From Daldinia sp. FL1419 (taxonomy: Eukaryota; Ascomycota; Sordariomycetes; Xylariales; Hypoxylaceae), in the NCBI GenBank assembly GCA_025201765.1, contig MU623360.1, forward strand, positions 124,001-188,000: a stretch of 64,000 bases of DNA, in the 5' to 3' direction. Shown here one piece after another: positions 1 through 13,272 of this stretch. A program made the position numbers and the translations under genes. The notes beneath the pieces are model-generated. The model was given only the letters and a program-made list of their open reading frames with translations. It ran no database searches and was not told where the DNA came from. Each line of letters starts with the position of its first letter. The first letter of the stretch is position 1.

Positions 1-3000
1 GGAGTATCTTCGAGGACCGCCCCGCCGAGTTCTCGAGTTTGTTCACCCGCGTACTCTCGATGACCCTCGACCAGACGCTATCTCTGCCGATACGAACCCA
101 CCTACTCTGCTTTACTACATATGCCTTCCAAAGCCTTGATTGGGCAAGCGTAAGGAAGGAATGTGCTCCGTTGGTTTCTATAGGTATATGGCATAATCTT
201 TCCACCGAGTCGAAACGAGAGAACAAATTAGGTCAAAATCCTCAGCTCAGAAAAGCCTGGAAGGCGGCAGGCAAAAGGTACGACTCAGCAGATGATGCGA
301 CCAAGGCTCGATTACGATTCGAGAGGGCTTGGCTTTATACTTTGACGTTGGACTTTCTACGCTTACTCTACGAAGAGAAGAGAAAGGAAGAACATGTGCT
401 CTACTGTGAACGATTCGTTGAGTTTATTTCCGACCTATTAAGTCAACTTCCAACGAGACGATATGTAAATACCCTACTTCGGGATTTACATATCCTGCCT
501 GCCCTGCGGCTTTCTCCGATGTTCAGCGACGAAGAAAATGGGTTACTTCGTGATCAATACTCACTTTTGAGTCATTATGTTCATTTTACCATAGACGATC
601 AGACAGGGGCCCAATACAGTCGGACGGAAGCATATGACAGACATTGTGCCGAGCTTGCAAAGCTCCAGCGAACAGCACTGCGACATTTCAAAGAAAAGCT
701 AACAGTGTTAGCCCTGTCCAATTACGGATCTATAGATAAAAGGAGTGAACTAGAAAATCTTCTAGAGGCTCTGACAGATGAAGAGATCAAAAGGCTTACT
801 GCTTTGCTCGAGCTTAGGACAGAATACCCTGAGTCGGTTCAGGTCACTATCGATCGGCCATTCTTGATGGAGATACTTTTATCAACCTACGAAAAGCGCA
901 AGACATTCCAGGAGGTTGCCGAAGATATTAACATTCTTCCCACCGAAGATGGCCTTTTCGACCAAGAACTGTTGAGAACGGATAATTATGATGGCTCTAA
1001 GCCGCTTGCACTCCCTAAGCTCAAGCTACAATACTTATCAGTGGGTGATTTCCTTTGGAGAGCCTTGGTACTTTACCGGTGCGAGGCTTTTTACGGTATC
1101 AGGAAAGACATCGGCGATGCGTTGAGGCGGCTACGACCAGAATCAAAGCGCCCAGGAGAGACAACATTCGCCGGCTTTTCAAGAATGGCTCTTCCGATAG
1201 CTCGACCTTCTATTGTGGAAGTCGTACCACCACGCGTTGGCGATGATAAACCTTCCGCCGTCAATGCTGAAATATCGATTGATGTCCGTCGACTTGCCGA
1301 ACATATTCGACGGGATTGGGATTCGTTGCGTCCAGACGACGTAGTGTTCCTCGTCGCTGTGGACGCATCGGTATCAAAAGCCATCTCCAACGAAAGTGTT
1401 CACGCAATTTCTGAGGCACAAAAGTTGGGACTGATATCCGTGCGGGCTGCCGAAGTTGTCCTAATCATGGACGATAAAGGAAAATCTATTAGGGACCCTA
1501 CTACTTACTTCAACGGGCATAACAGATCCTCCACGAGAAGGCTCCAACTAAGGTTAGACCCGAAAGCTTATAAAGAAGATATGGATCGAGTCTCCAAGGG
1601 CAGACCAGACGTATATGAGCGAATCAATCTAATTGTACGGCGAAGTGGTCGAGAAAATAACTTCAAACCGGTTTTGGAGTCGATCCGTAGTCTATGCCTA
1701 TCGGAGGTGCCTCTGGCATCCTGGCTGCACGAGAATTTCCTTGGGTACGGAGACCCTGCTGGCGCTACGTATAAGCACCTACCAAACCGAATTAGAAAGC
1801 TCGATTTCAGGGATACATTCTTAGACTGGCAACACCTTGTCGCGAGTCTCCCTGGGAAAACTATCGAGCCAGGCTTCAATGTGACTGCAAGTTTCGGTCC
1901 TCCCTACGTGCTAGAGTCAGTGGATAAGCCCCCCGAAGAAAAAACGATCAAATCCTCTAAGAAGCGAAGAAGAGATGCCGAGCCTACCCTGACTTCCGAG
2001 ATCGAAACGTACAATGTTTCTACGTATAAGCCGCCCAACACTGGTCCATACCCGGTCGATGCCCCGAAGCTGAATAGGGTCCGCTTTACACCAGCTCAAG
2101 TTGACGCGATAATATCTGGCACTCAACCTGGCCTTACCGTTATTGTTGGCCCACCCGGGACAGGTAAGACAGATGTAGCGACGCAGATCATCAACAACAT
2201 ATATCACAATTTCCCCGAGCAGCGCACGCTATTAGTTGCGCACTCTAACCAAGCACTGAACCAATTATTTGCAAAGATCATAGCTCTTGATATTGACGAG
2301 CGACATCTTCTTCGCCTCGGCCATGGAGAAGAGGACCTTGACACTGATGGAAGTTTCAGTAAACATGGCAGAGTGGAATCTTTTCTTGAGATTCGAGATC
2401 GTTACCTTCAGGAAGTAAACCGTTTAGCGGCTAGTATAGGTGCTCCCGGAGCCCATGGGAACTCCGCAGAGACTGCGGGATATTTCAATTCCGTTTACAT
2501 CAAGCCCGCCTGGGCTAAGTTTACCGAGATCATTAAAGCGGAAGGTTCTTCAGCGGCTGATATTATCGAAGCCTTCCCGTTTCATAATTACTTTTCCGAT
2601 GCCCCCCAGCCCCTATTCCCCCCAGACAGCGATCGAGACGCTGTCCTAGACATAGCCAATGGTTGCTATCATCATATATCGAAAATGTTTTCCGAGCTAG
2701 AAGATGTTCTGCCGTTTGAGATCCTACGACGAGACCGGGACAAGGCCAACTATCTTCTAACGAACGAAGCTCGCATCATCGCCATGACATCCACACACGC
2801 TGCAATGCGCCGCACTGACATTGCCTCTCTTGGCTTCCACTACGATAACGTAGTCATGGAAGAAGCAGCCCAAATCACCGAAGTTGAGAGCTTTATTCCC
2901 TTGGCTATGCAAAAGCCTGAAGGCGGAGAAATGGCTCTTCAAAGAGTTGTCCTCTGTGGTGACCATTACCAAAACTCTCCCGTAATACAGAGTCTCGCCT

Positions 3001-4010
3001 TTAGACATTATGCCAATCTTGAGCAGTCCCTTTTCTCTCGATTTGTCCGCTTGGGAGTGCCCGTTATCACGCTTGACCAGCAAGGCCGTGCTCGCCCGTC
3101 GATCGCTGCATTATATCAATGGAGATACCCCAACTTAGGAAACCTACCACACGTTGAAAGTCTGAAGGAGTTTCAAACCGCCAATGCCGGATTCAAATAC
3201 GATTACCAATTTATTAGTGTGCCTGACTACAAGGGTCATGGAGAAGTTGAACCAACACCACATTTCATTCAGAATCTAGGCGAGGCAGAGTACGCAGTTG
3301 CTATATTCCAGTACATGCGGCTCTTGGGATACCCAGCGTCGAAGATCAGCATCCTTGCAACATACGCCGGTCAGAGGGCCCTTATCAAGGATGTGTTATC
3401 CCATCGATGTGCAAAGAACCCTATATTCGGTTTGCCCAAGATAGTGACCACCGTCGATAAATACCAAGGCGAGCAAAACGATTGTGAGTGCATATCAAAT
3501 TTACTACGTAGAATAGTATTACTAACTACCTTATGAATAGATGTCATCCTCTCGCTTACGCGCACGTCAAGGGTTGGCTACCTCCGAGATATTCGCCGCC
3601 TCACTGTAGCGCTCTCCCGTGCCCGACTTGGGCTATATATCCTCGGTCGAAGAGAGATTTTCGAAGCATGCTACGAGCTACGCCCAGCTTTCGAGCTATT
3701 GCTTCAACGGCCAGATAAACTTACCCTTGCGACTGGCGAGATGTGGCCTTCGGAACGTATCCAGGCGGAAGAAGATGGGACGACCGTTCCCGGCGAAGCG
3801 GTAATGGAAGGTGTGGAACACCTGGGTCAATTTGTCTATGAAATGACAACCACAAAAATAAAGCAGCTACGTGCGGAGCGCGGTTTGCCAGAGGCAATCG
3901 AGCCAGATTTACAGCCTAATGAGGAAGACGAAGTTGGATTTGTTGGGGAGAGCGACGAAGAGATCAATGAAGACGCCCCAGAGGATGGAATTGAGGCTGA
4001 TGAAGTATAA
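1..4010 (+). CDS. cwf11: Aquarius/Cwf11-type intron-binding spliceosomal helicase, 5' truncated
   Basis: Superfamily 1 RNA helicase of the spliceosome (Aquarius, EMB-4, Cwf11 family), which binds the intron near the branch point in the nucleus. The frame is open from base 3, so the true start lies outside the window and about 1316 residues are visible. Two exons: 3-3483 and 3541-4010. The intron 3484-3540 has donor GTGAGT and an ACTAAC branch site, and splicing restores GEQNDYVILSLTRT. The N-terminal two thirds is the Aquarius helical/beta scaffold. The helicase core starts near visible residue 715 with Walker A GPPGTGKT, followed by MEEAAQ (motif II), LCGDHYQNSPV (motif III), QQGRARPS (motif IV), the DKYQGEQND region (motif V) and VALSRAR (motif VI). 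The C-terminus is a variable acidic tail. Missing N-terminal sequence is an edge effect, not decay. The family assignment is firm. Confidence 0.93.
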
Positions 4011-7000
4011 TTTTCGAGCGGTCCAACCAAAAAGGACTATAAGGGGGAAGACCCCAATGCTAATGACGTAAACACATGTAAAAAGAACTACGTACTGATT
4101 ACTTTTGACATGAGGCACGATAAATTTAAGCCCTCGTACACTCGACTCGGGATGGCTAGTAAAAAAAGTTAATAATAACTGTTTACGACATAGAAGTATA
4201 TTGAATACCTAGTAACTAGCGTAAATGTTATTACCTTAACCCCATGATTCGGCTTGTATTTCACTGCTCTTCCCGCTATAAAGCTGCATGTTTACTTACG
4301 TGCCTAGGTCCCTAGGTACTTATATCTGTGTAGGTACAGTACATAGGATACCACCACTCGGCCTGCTTTATTAGGTTCTCAAGACTTACAGGTTAAGTAC
4401 CTAGGTAAGCATCGTCTCGCTTCCCCACGGGTTTTCGCTAGGACATACTATGTACTGTGTAAGCGTGTAAGCGCGATTTATCCCCAACCAACAACGGGAC
4501 GGGCTCATCAGGTTCTAGCCCTAGAAAGCCTCCACCATGCTAACGTACCAATAATGACGAGCGGACGTCAGCCCTGTATTACTTTGCTCCATTAGGGCTA
4601 CAACGGGGGCTTTCCACCAAGGCTACGGTTCCGCCATGCGGGCACGTATCCTAATAGGTTCGAGCACACGTTGTGTTGATTCTATTTTATTCTACAGCAA
4701 GTCGATTTTTAAGACCAGCCGCACTGAGATGGTGTGGGCTGCCTGTGTGTGTGCCCAAGTAGGTCAGCATCCATAGCTTGCCCTAATCAGATTTCTGGAT
4801 CCCTAGTAGGTTAGTATGTATAATATGGACATATGGGTAGAGCCGGCTCTGTGGTACCGCCGGGTTCCAGAAGGATTCTGACTCGTTACACTGTAGCAGA
4901 GTTATTACGTAGGTACTTTATAGTCACGCCACGCCCGTATTTGCATATACACATGTATGTGAGGTATCTATGTGAGGTATCTATCTCTATATGCTTCCAT
5001 GCACACATGCCTGCGCTTGGAAACATACATACACATACACATACGTAGCCAGCGAGTCCGTCCCTTCTCCCACCCCCAGGGAACCAAGCCAATGGATCCA
5101 GCTTACTTCGAAACTGCGTCATATGTGCGTGATTTCGTGGTGAGTCAAAATCTTGTTGTAATCGCTCATCTGATATGCTATACCGTTACCTGTGTGTCAA
5201 CCATACCTACGAAGTATATATTTAGGTAGGTATACTTGTACATTTACGCAGGTTTACACACAAAGGCAACATATACGACTAAAGGCGAGGAGCTCAAGCT
5301 GGTTTTGGCAGAAGAGAGGAACGGAATATTTGCGGAGACTCACAGGTCGGGGAGGTCGTCTTCTCGGTCATTTCGCAAGCGAACTTCTGCGTTTAACCGC
5401 TATGATGAGGAGCGCATCTGGGGGTGGACGGCTGCATACACGTCCCTCCTTAAATATTAGCCCGAGATGGTAAAACCTGAGGAATGCACGCCGAGGGCTA
5501 AACGACGTCTAGGTCTCTTAAGGTTACGTCGGTTTCTATTATATACCACCTACCCTTTGATCCATCTCGATTAGGTCCTTTCCTTTGTTGTGCTATGTTC
5601 CTCTTATTAAACGAGTCCGGTAATAGCAATGACATCGGAAAGATACCAATTTAGGAGACTTACGAACGTTGGACTACCCTTCGAATTCCCACGTGTAGAT
5701 GGTAGGGCGAATGTGGAATATAAATACATTCTAAAAATATACTTCGCCCTTCTGTTATATCTGGGTGCCTAACATAAAGGAAAGCAAGAAGAAGAAAAAG
5801 AAGTACCTGTTTGGTAACAAAATGAAAGCCATCCTATTCGGATTGCCGGTTGTGGAAAAGTAACACATGCAAATTCGTTAGGCGCCACACAAATTCGAAT
5901 TCCTAGGTGGAACGATTCGCCCCGGGGGCATCTTTACAGTTTCCAATGAGACCGCGAAGCGATTTGACTAGCGTCTCATTAAATAGGTACGTAGGTAGTC
6001 AATGGAATGTTCTAACAGGAAAGACGCCGGAATCTACTTTGTACTTTTGCCAGAGAAAAAGAAGAAGAGAGATAACAGATAGAGTTCCGCCGGTAATTGC
6101 ATCTATACTATTGGTTAGAAATAAATGTATAATATTGGTGGTTTAGGTATACCCGATAAAGAAGAAAAATTGTAATATTAATCCAATCATAATATCAATA
6201 TTTTAGGAGGTACCTATGCATAAGTAGGTAGGTAGGTGCCTCAAATACCTGACCTAGGTACTTTAGGTAAGTATTTCCATTTTCTTGTTTGTTAATACAA
6301 ATTAGATGGGTGGATTATGTAATGTTGGAGTCAAGCCCTAAAGAGCCAACATTCTTAATGGAAAATATTTACCTCTTATATTGTTAAAACATGTATGATT
6401 CTAGGAGACAGTTGTATTGTAGTAGTGAGGGATAAGTGCAGCCACTGGCTTCTATTTATTATCGTTTTTTCTTTTCTAATAATTCATTTTTGTATTGGTC
6501 GATTTAAATGCCATGCAAAAAGTAAGAAATTATGATATAATAACTTCAAGTAAGTAAGTTCGGATTTAGGAGACAAGGTCATATATGCGGTGGGATAGGA
6601 CGCGCGCGTCTTCGCTGAAATATCTTTACTGACAGAACTAGTCTAATAGCATACACAAATAATGGAACTAATGTAAGTATTATGCAGTTGCTACATCCAG
6701 TCTGTAACTCTCTACTTAGGCACATGATTGCGTGGATAGGGCAAACAGAATAATAATTCTATTATGTGCCTTATTCATCTTGTACGATGATTGTTGCTGT
6801 CCTCTAAGAAAAAAAAAAACATGGGACCGTTGAGACAACTGTAATTGTGTGACGTGTGAGGAATAAAATATAGAATCCACATATGGTAAAAGCACATCTA
6901 TTTTGGAGTTGAGGGGTCACCCCAAGAAGAAGCATGTAGTACCTTAGGTACCTATCTACATGTATGTACTAATGCACCTGACAGAGGTGGTTCAAAGTTG

Positions 7001-7729
7001 AGGTTTGGATAGAGTCGAGGAATAAAAGTATTAAGATATTAATAAGACGGCATATTTTATGCATCATAGTACATGTCTAGGAGGTATCTAACCTAGGTAC
7101 CTCTGTTGGGTAGGCAGTTCCATATAACACTAAACTAACTAAACTATACAGAACTTTACCTACATAGTATGTTTGAACAAAATGCCAATTTAAAGTCAAA
7201 TCAATTAGTAAAAACATGCTCCTTTTCGCAGGCTTGATTTTAGATAAAGAGATAGGATTTTTAGACTAACATCGTTTAGATTTGTTGACGAGGTTAATGC
7301 TATAAAGAGATTTGGGAGGGCTTACTTAGGAAATGCTCAAGTCCTGCGGAATACCACGTTGGATATAACGTTAAACTTACGTACCCTTACCTGAATATTT
7401 ACTTACTTATTCATTCGATAGCTACTACCTCTGGTGCAGTAAGGAACTTTTTTATTTTATTCTAAATTTTTTTCCTGGACATACCCTATTTCTAATGCAC
7501 ACATAATAGGTACGTAGCCCCCAGGTCGATACTTTTTAAAGAGTGGACCGATCTTATAGCGTCGGTCCATCCACAAGCGTTGTCCGTCCAGTCTCCAGGT
7601 ACCCATTGCCCCATTAGCTTAGGCTTGTTATTACCTGAGTACCCCCCAGAGGGGTGATGTGGTAGTGCGTATGTGTATTGTGTGGTGGTAAGAGAAGTGG
7701 AAGTGACCCCAGTCGCAAATCCAAGCCAG
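4011..7729. other. Intergenic, AT-rich, no gene seen
   Basis: Only short overlapping frames without family resemblance occur here. The sequence is AT-rich, with many stretches of the TACCTAGGTA/GGTAGGTACC motif, for example near 4300-4410, 6210-6275 and 6935-7110. No tRNA, rRNA or transposase signature was recognised. It holds the 3' flank of the helicase gene and the distal upstream region of the eIF4G gene. Confidence 0.6.
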
Positions 7730-8502
7730 TTTTTTTTTTCTCTACCCTTCCCAAAAAAAATTCCCATCGTAATTTTTTTTTTTTACTCTCCTGCACCACC
7801 TTTTTTGATCATAGATCAACCACACAACCTAGGAAGATATTAACTTCTGAAGGTTGTCATTTTCTCCTCCTTGACATCTTCATCGAGGACGGAATTTTCC
7901 TGCATTCTCTGTATTTCTTTACAGAGAATCCATCTCCTCTCAATTAATTACCTCTCTCTCCGCAACGAGATAGTTCGACTAAAGTCCGCGCGCGCGCCCG
8001 TGCTCGTTATTCTCAAAAGTCTAAAATATCCTCTGTTGTTGTCTCGTCCTAATCCTGCAACCCGGATTTATTAACCTAGGACAACGTTCTTTTCTACCAT
8101 TCCGTTGACAGATACCCCGTTTTGCCATCATCTTTTTTTATCTTCCATCGCTTCCAAGAACAGATTCCGACTTCATCGACGTTTGTGTTTCTGTTCCTGT
8201 AAGTCCGGGGAAAAAGGCGACGACCAAACACCCACACCTTAATTTAATTGACGACATCCTACCCTCGCTAAAGCGAGATCGTCATTCACTTCTACGATTG
8301 ACTGTATCATCTGCTCTTGCAGTCTTCAAAGTCGGATTTGATATCTGATCACCCTCCCTCGACTACCTGCTTTGCGATTACGTCTCTTTCTTTCCGGCAG
8401 TCAAGCGCGAAAGAAAGACCTCCGACTCACAACGCAGAAAGCGAAGAACGAATATTCTAGTACACAATTCCTAGCTCTCGTAGCCACAATATATTGTTAC
8501 TT
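7730..8502 (+). promoter_or_regulatory. Pyrimidine-rich promoter/leader of the eIF4G gene
   Basis: T- and C-rich tracts begin around 7730 and continue to the eIF4G start codon, as is usual for strongly expressed fungal housekeeping genes. A possible 5'UTR intron is visible: donor GTAAGT at 8199, branch-like TTGAC near 8299-8303 and acceptor TTGCAG ending at 8322 (124 nt). The transcription start cannot be placed from sequence alone. Confidence 0.45.
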
Positions 8503-11500
8503 ATGACTTCGCCTAACCAAGGCCCGGCGTCTAACAACTCTACGACACCGTCGTACGCTTCTGCCGCCGGCGCAGCAAAAAAGCCATCTACGACGCCTGT
8601 GGTTGCCACTGGCTCGAGCGCACCTGTTGTTGCGGCTGGAACCTCAGGATCTGCGCCGCACCATGCTAAGTCGTCTTCAATCTCGCCTATGAACGGCCGA
8701 CCGAACATCATGCCGGCCATCCCAACTGTCCCTCCTGTCGCACACGGCACATCCAACGCCAACGGCATTGCTGACCATAGCCGGAAGAGTTCCGTAACTA
8801 TAAGCGCAAACGGCCCTAGTAATTATCCTGCCAACGGTGGTACTGCAGGAGGCAAGACGAATATCAAATTTGGATTTCAAGAATCACCTGCTGTGTTGCA
8901 CAGCTCTCCTCAGACTGGATCGGCTCCTATCCCCATCCCTGATAGCACCAACCCTCGTGTGACCTCTCCTCAGAACTCGCCCTCCCCTATCCCGCAGCCT
9001 TCTGCCAGCGGTGGACGACCACCTTCGGGAACTGCTCAACAAAGCATGACCTTTGGGAGCTTTCCCGATAACGACGTAAGTACTTGTCATTTATTTCGAC
9101 TTGAATTCATAACTAAACGGTATCCACAGCGTTCTCACATGCGAGCCACTTCTGTCTCGCAGGACCCTAACTCCTTGGGATCACACTCTCCTCACATGAG
9201 ACGAGGGTCAAACGTTAGCGACATGAGTAATCAAGGTCCTCCTCATATGGGCCGGGGCGGCTTCCCGTCCGCAGGCCGCGGCCGAGGATTCAATAACTCC
9301 TTCAACCATCAGCAGCCCACGGGATATCCTCCCAACCCCTATAATCGGGGTCCCCAAAATTCGGGACGGGGCGGTGTAGCACCCAACTTCGGAAACGCTC
9401 GTCAGCAGCAGTTCGGTACTCCTCCGCCACAGCATCGCAGCCCGGCGCTCCCACCAGCGATGCCGCATCACCCTCAAAACATGCCTCCCGCCGGCATGCC
9501 ATTCTACTATCCTCCGGGCCCTATGGGTCAAGGACAGGTACCACAAGTAAAGCACCCCAGTTTATTTCCCCCTTTCAATCAAGAACGTTCATATCTCAAA
9601 GTCAGCAAGAGAAGGGGAAACCGTCGCGAGACCGAAAGGCTCTCTAATGACCGACGGTCAGACTCTTACGACAATGAGCAGCAAGAATTCAATCAGAAGA
9701 CTCGACGCTATAGTAAGCGTCCAGATCAACGATTTGCCGCAGATAGTTCACGGCATCGCGGATTTATTCCGTTTAATAAGACAGATATACCATTTCCTGG
9801 AGAAGTCCCAGTCATTCCTCTCCAACAGCCTTTCCCCCCTGTCCCTTCATTCCCACCAAACCCAGCGCGAATCGACCTGTCACCAGAGAGTGGCAACTTT
9901 GACAGATTACTAACTAGCGTACAACAACAGAGCTTCTACCCACAGTTTGACCCTCGACCAGGCATGCATGTCCCTGGATACCCAGTGTACCCAATAATGC
10001 ACGGAGGCCAGTCTCCCATACCCGCCTATCAAACCCCCTATACCCCAGGCCCGTACAATGCCCCAGGAGGGCAACCAATGTCCCGTAACTCTTCACAGGT
10101 ATCTGCGGATCATCGTCCCGCATCGAGCACCGGCCAACCTCAGGCACCGATCGTCGCCCAAGGAACTCCTCAATCTCAACCCGCGCAAATCAAACCTGCT
10201 GTAGTTGCTTCTCCCCAATTCAACCGTCCCCCCAAAAAGAGCATGGCTATTACAATCAAGAATGCAAATGGTGAGACAGTAGATTTAAGCAAGATAAAGG
10301 TGCCAGCTTCACCCGCCCCAAGCCATCAACAGTCCAAGACGCCACCGGTTGTTTCCTCTACCCCTCCACCTCCCTCGAAAACAGCAACTCCAAGAACTGC
10401 AACTCCTTCTTCTCACTCACGAGCCGAGAGCGTGAGCAATTCAAAGACTGCCGAGGAAGTACGAAACGAATTCAAGGAGAAGATGAAGCAGGCCGCCAGC
10501 GCGGACAAGGCTAAGGAAGATGAAGCAGCCAAGGCTGCTGCCGAGAAGGCCAAAGAGGATGAGCGTCTAAAGGCAGAACAAAAAGCTCAAGAAGAGGCCA
10601 AGGCCGCCGAAGAGGCTAAGGCACAGCAAGAGGCTAAGGAACGGCAAGAGGCTAAGGAACGGCAAGAGGCCGAGGAGAAGGAGAAGGCCGAACGTGAAGC
10701 GCAGAAAGCAGCCCCTAAGAAGGAGGAGGCCCCCAAAGCCGCAGATGAGCCTGACGACGATGAACTGGAACGCATCATTCGTGAAATGGAAGAGGAGGAT
10801 GCGAGGCGTGAAAAAGAGGAAGAGGAGCGTCGCGTCAAGTTTGAAGCTGAGAAGACTGCTAAGAAGAAGGCCGAAGAAGAGGCACGACTGGCAAATGCTG
10901 CTGATAATGACCGTAAGCTTCGCGAAGCCGAAGCTGAGATGGAACGACTTGAGGAGGAGCGAGAACGTCGGCGGAACCAAGAAGCCTCTAACTTGTCAGT
11001 TCAGGCCCTCATCCAACAGTCAGCCGAAGGTGAATCGAAGAAGGCGGATACTCCATCGACGAGCGAGACTACTGCTAAGTTGGCTAATCTCTCCCTTAAC
11101 GAGAAGCCCTCGACTGCTACAGCCACCAAACCGACGCAAAGTGGACGTGGCCCTAAGCCGGCTGCTCTTAACCTCGCACCTATTAAAACTCAGTCCGTTG
11201 AGCCTGCTCAACCTAGTGCCGCTCTTCAGTCTCTTAAGACGGCTAGACTTTTAGGTTCAAGCTCCATTAGAGCTGACCTTTATCCCGCCGGTATTCAATC
11301 GCCTAACCCTGCTCTGAATGCTGCAGTGGCAAAGAAGGGGACTTCATTTAAATATGATTCTGCTTTCTTGATGCAATTTCAGAAGGTCTTCACGGAACAA
11401 CCTTCTCTTGATTTCCACCAACAAGTCAAGACCCTTATTGGCGACAGTGACAGTGGCCGGTCTGGCTCTGCTCGAACGCCGGCTGGCTTATCCAGCCGAC

Positions 11501-13272
11501 AGCCTTCAAGGCCTGGGGCTCCTGCCGCAACAACCTTCGGCTCCTTCTTTGCTGATGGCCGAACTCTCCCCCCTGGAACGACGTCTGCTCAGCGATTCGG
11601 AATAAGCAACGAGAAGTCAATGTCACGACCACCAATGAATGCCATCGGCAGCTTCCGTGGAGCATTCCCTGGTGGTAACCAAATGGCCCGACAGCCGTCT
11701 GGCTCCAGCATGGGTATGCCGCATTCCCCACGACAGGGAAGTCGCCGAAACGCTAGCAAGCAGAATACATTTGGTGCTAAGGTGGAAGCTCAGTCAGCCA
11801 AGACCATGCCTCTCACCCAGGGTATGAAGATAGAAGCTCTCAGTACCTCGTCGACAGGTTGGAAGCCAAGTAGCATTGGCAAGACCCCACAAGCTGCGGC
11901 TCCTAGCCAGGCCGCACAAAGTGGATTGCTTGATCCTTCAATGGTTCAACGTAAGGTCAAGGCCGCCTTGAATAAGATGACGCCCGAAAACTTCGAGAGG
12001 ATTTCGGACCAGATCCTCCAGATTGCTGGACAGTCTAAGGATGAGACCGACGGTAGAACTCTCCGCCAAGTCATCCAGCTGACCTTCGAAAAAGCTACTG
12101 ACGAGGCCCACTGGGCGTCAATGTATGCTAAATTCTGCAAGAAGATGCTTGAGACAATGAGCGCAGATATCAGGGACGAGAATATCAAGGACAGAAATGG
12201 CCAAGTCGTCAGCGGTGGCGCACTCTTCCGAAAGTACTTGCTAAACCGTTGTCAAGAAGAATTTGAGCGTGGATGGAAGGTTTCGTTACCAGAGCCTAAA
12301 GAAGGGGAAGACAAGAAGACCCTTGAGGCTGCTATGCTTTCTGATGAGTACTACATCGCCGCGGCTGCGAAACGTCGTGGTCTTGGATTGGTTCAGTTCA
12401 TCGGTGAACTCTACAAGCTAGGCATGCTCACAGAGCGCATCATGCACGAATGTGTAAAGAAATTAGTGGACTACTCTGGCATTCCCGATGAAGCCGAAGT
12501 TGAATCCCTTTCCAAGCTACTGCGAACCATCGGAGCTAACTTGGACGCCGCTGAGAAGGGTCGTCCCATGATGGATGCTTACTTCGTTAGAATTCAGAGC
12601 ATGGTCGACCTTCCTGAACTGCCTAGTCGTCTTAAGTTTATGCTCATGGATGTTATCGACTTACGGAGGGCCAATTGGGTTTCTAAGGAAGCTAATAAGG
12701 GCCCCAAGACACTCGAGGAAGTTCGTGCCGAAGCTGAGGCCCAGGCGGCACAGAAAGCTGCCGAGGCTGCGCGAAGCAATCAACGGGGTACTGGGGGTGG
12801 CCCTGGCGGGCGAGCACAGCTGGGCCGTGGTGATGCTAGAAACTTCTCTGGCTATGCACAACAGGCGCAAAATCAGGTCGGCATGGATGACCTACGCCGC
12901 CTAAAGGGTGGCGCAAACCGTACTTCGAGCTCAAACGTTACATTGGGACCTATGTCGATGCTCAACTCCCGTAGCAATAGTGGTCGTCGCTTAGGCCCTG
13001 GAGGTTCGCTTAGTAGGGGGGCCGAGGACTCCGGTGCTTCTTCTAGAACTGGAACTCCTCCGGTAAGAGAGGCGCAAAGCAGCACCAATTCATTCGGGTA
13101 AGTCCCCATAATCGGTAAATTAAGGTTATGAGGTTGCTAACTTGGTTAACTTAGTCTACTTGCCAACATGGACTCGGATCACCCAGCGTCGCCCCCTTCT
13201 ACCGCGGCGTCGCCTGCCCTTACGAAAGTTGTCCCGGACAACGCGGCTGCGTCTGAGAAGGGGAGCAGCTAA
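8503..13272 (+). CDS. TIF4631: Eukaryotic translation initiation factor 4G (eIF4G)
   Basis: Scaffold of the cytoplasmic cap-binding complex eIF4F, joining eIF4E, eIF4A, poly(A)-binding protein and eIF3. The first ATG is at 8503; the upstream TTG at 8494 is not needed. Best exon model: 8503-9075, 9130-9546, 9931-13097, 13155-13272, giving 1424 residues. The last intron, 13098-13154, has GTAAGT and GCTAAC. The N-terminus is Pro/Gln/Ser-rich and disordered, followed by a long Glu/Lys/Ala-rich charged helix (nt 10440-11000). The eIF4E-binding motif YDSAFLM (YxxxxL plus hydrophobic) is near 11350. The MIF4G HEAT domain, starting around KMTPENFERISDQIL, spans nt 11940-12650. A Gly/Arg/Ser-rich tail follows. 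As in other fungal eIF4Gs, no MA3 domain is seen. The first two introns are in frame and stop-free, so the 9547-9930 segment may be coding in some transcripts (1552 residues). Confidence 0.93.

Noticed and set aside
10567..11254. Long frames on both strands inside the charged region of eIF4G
   Set aside because: Shadows of the Glu/Lys/Ala-rich coding repeat in the real frame.
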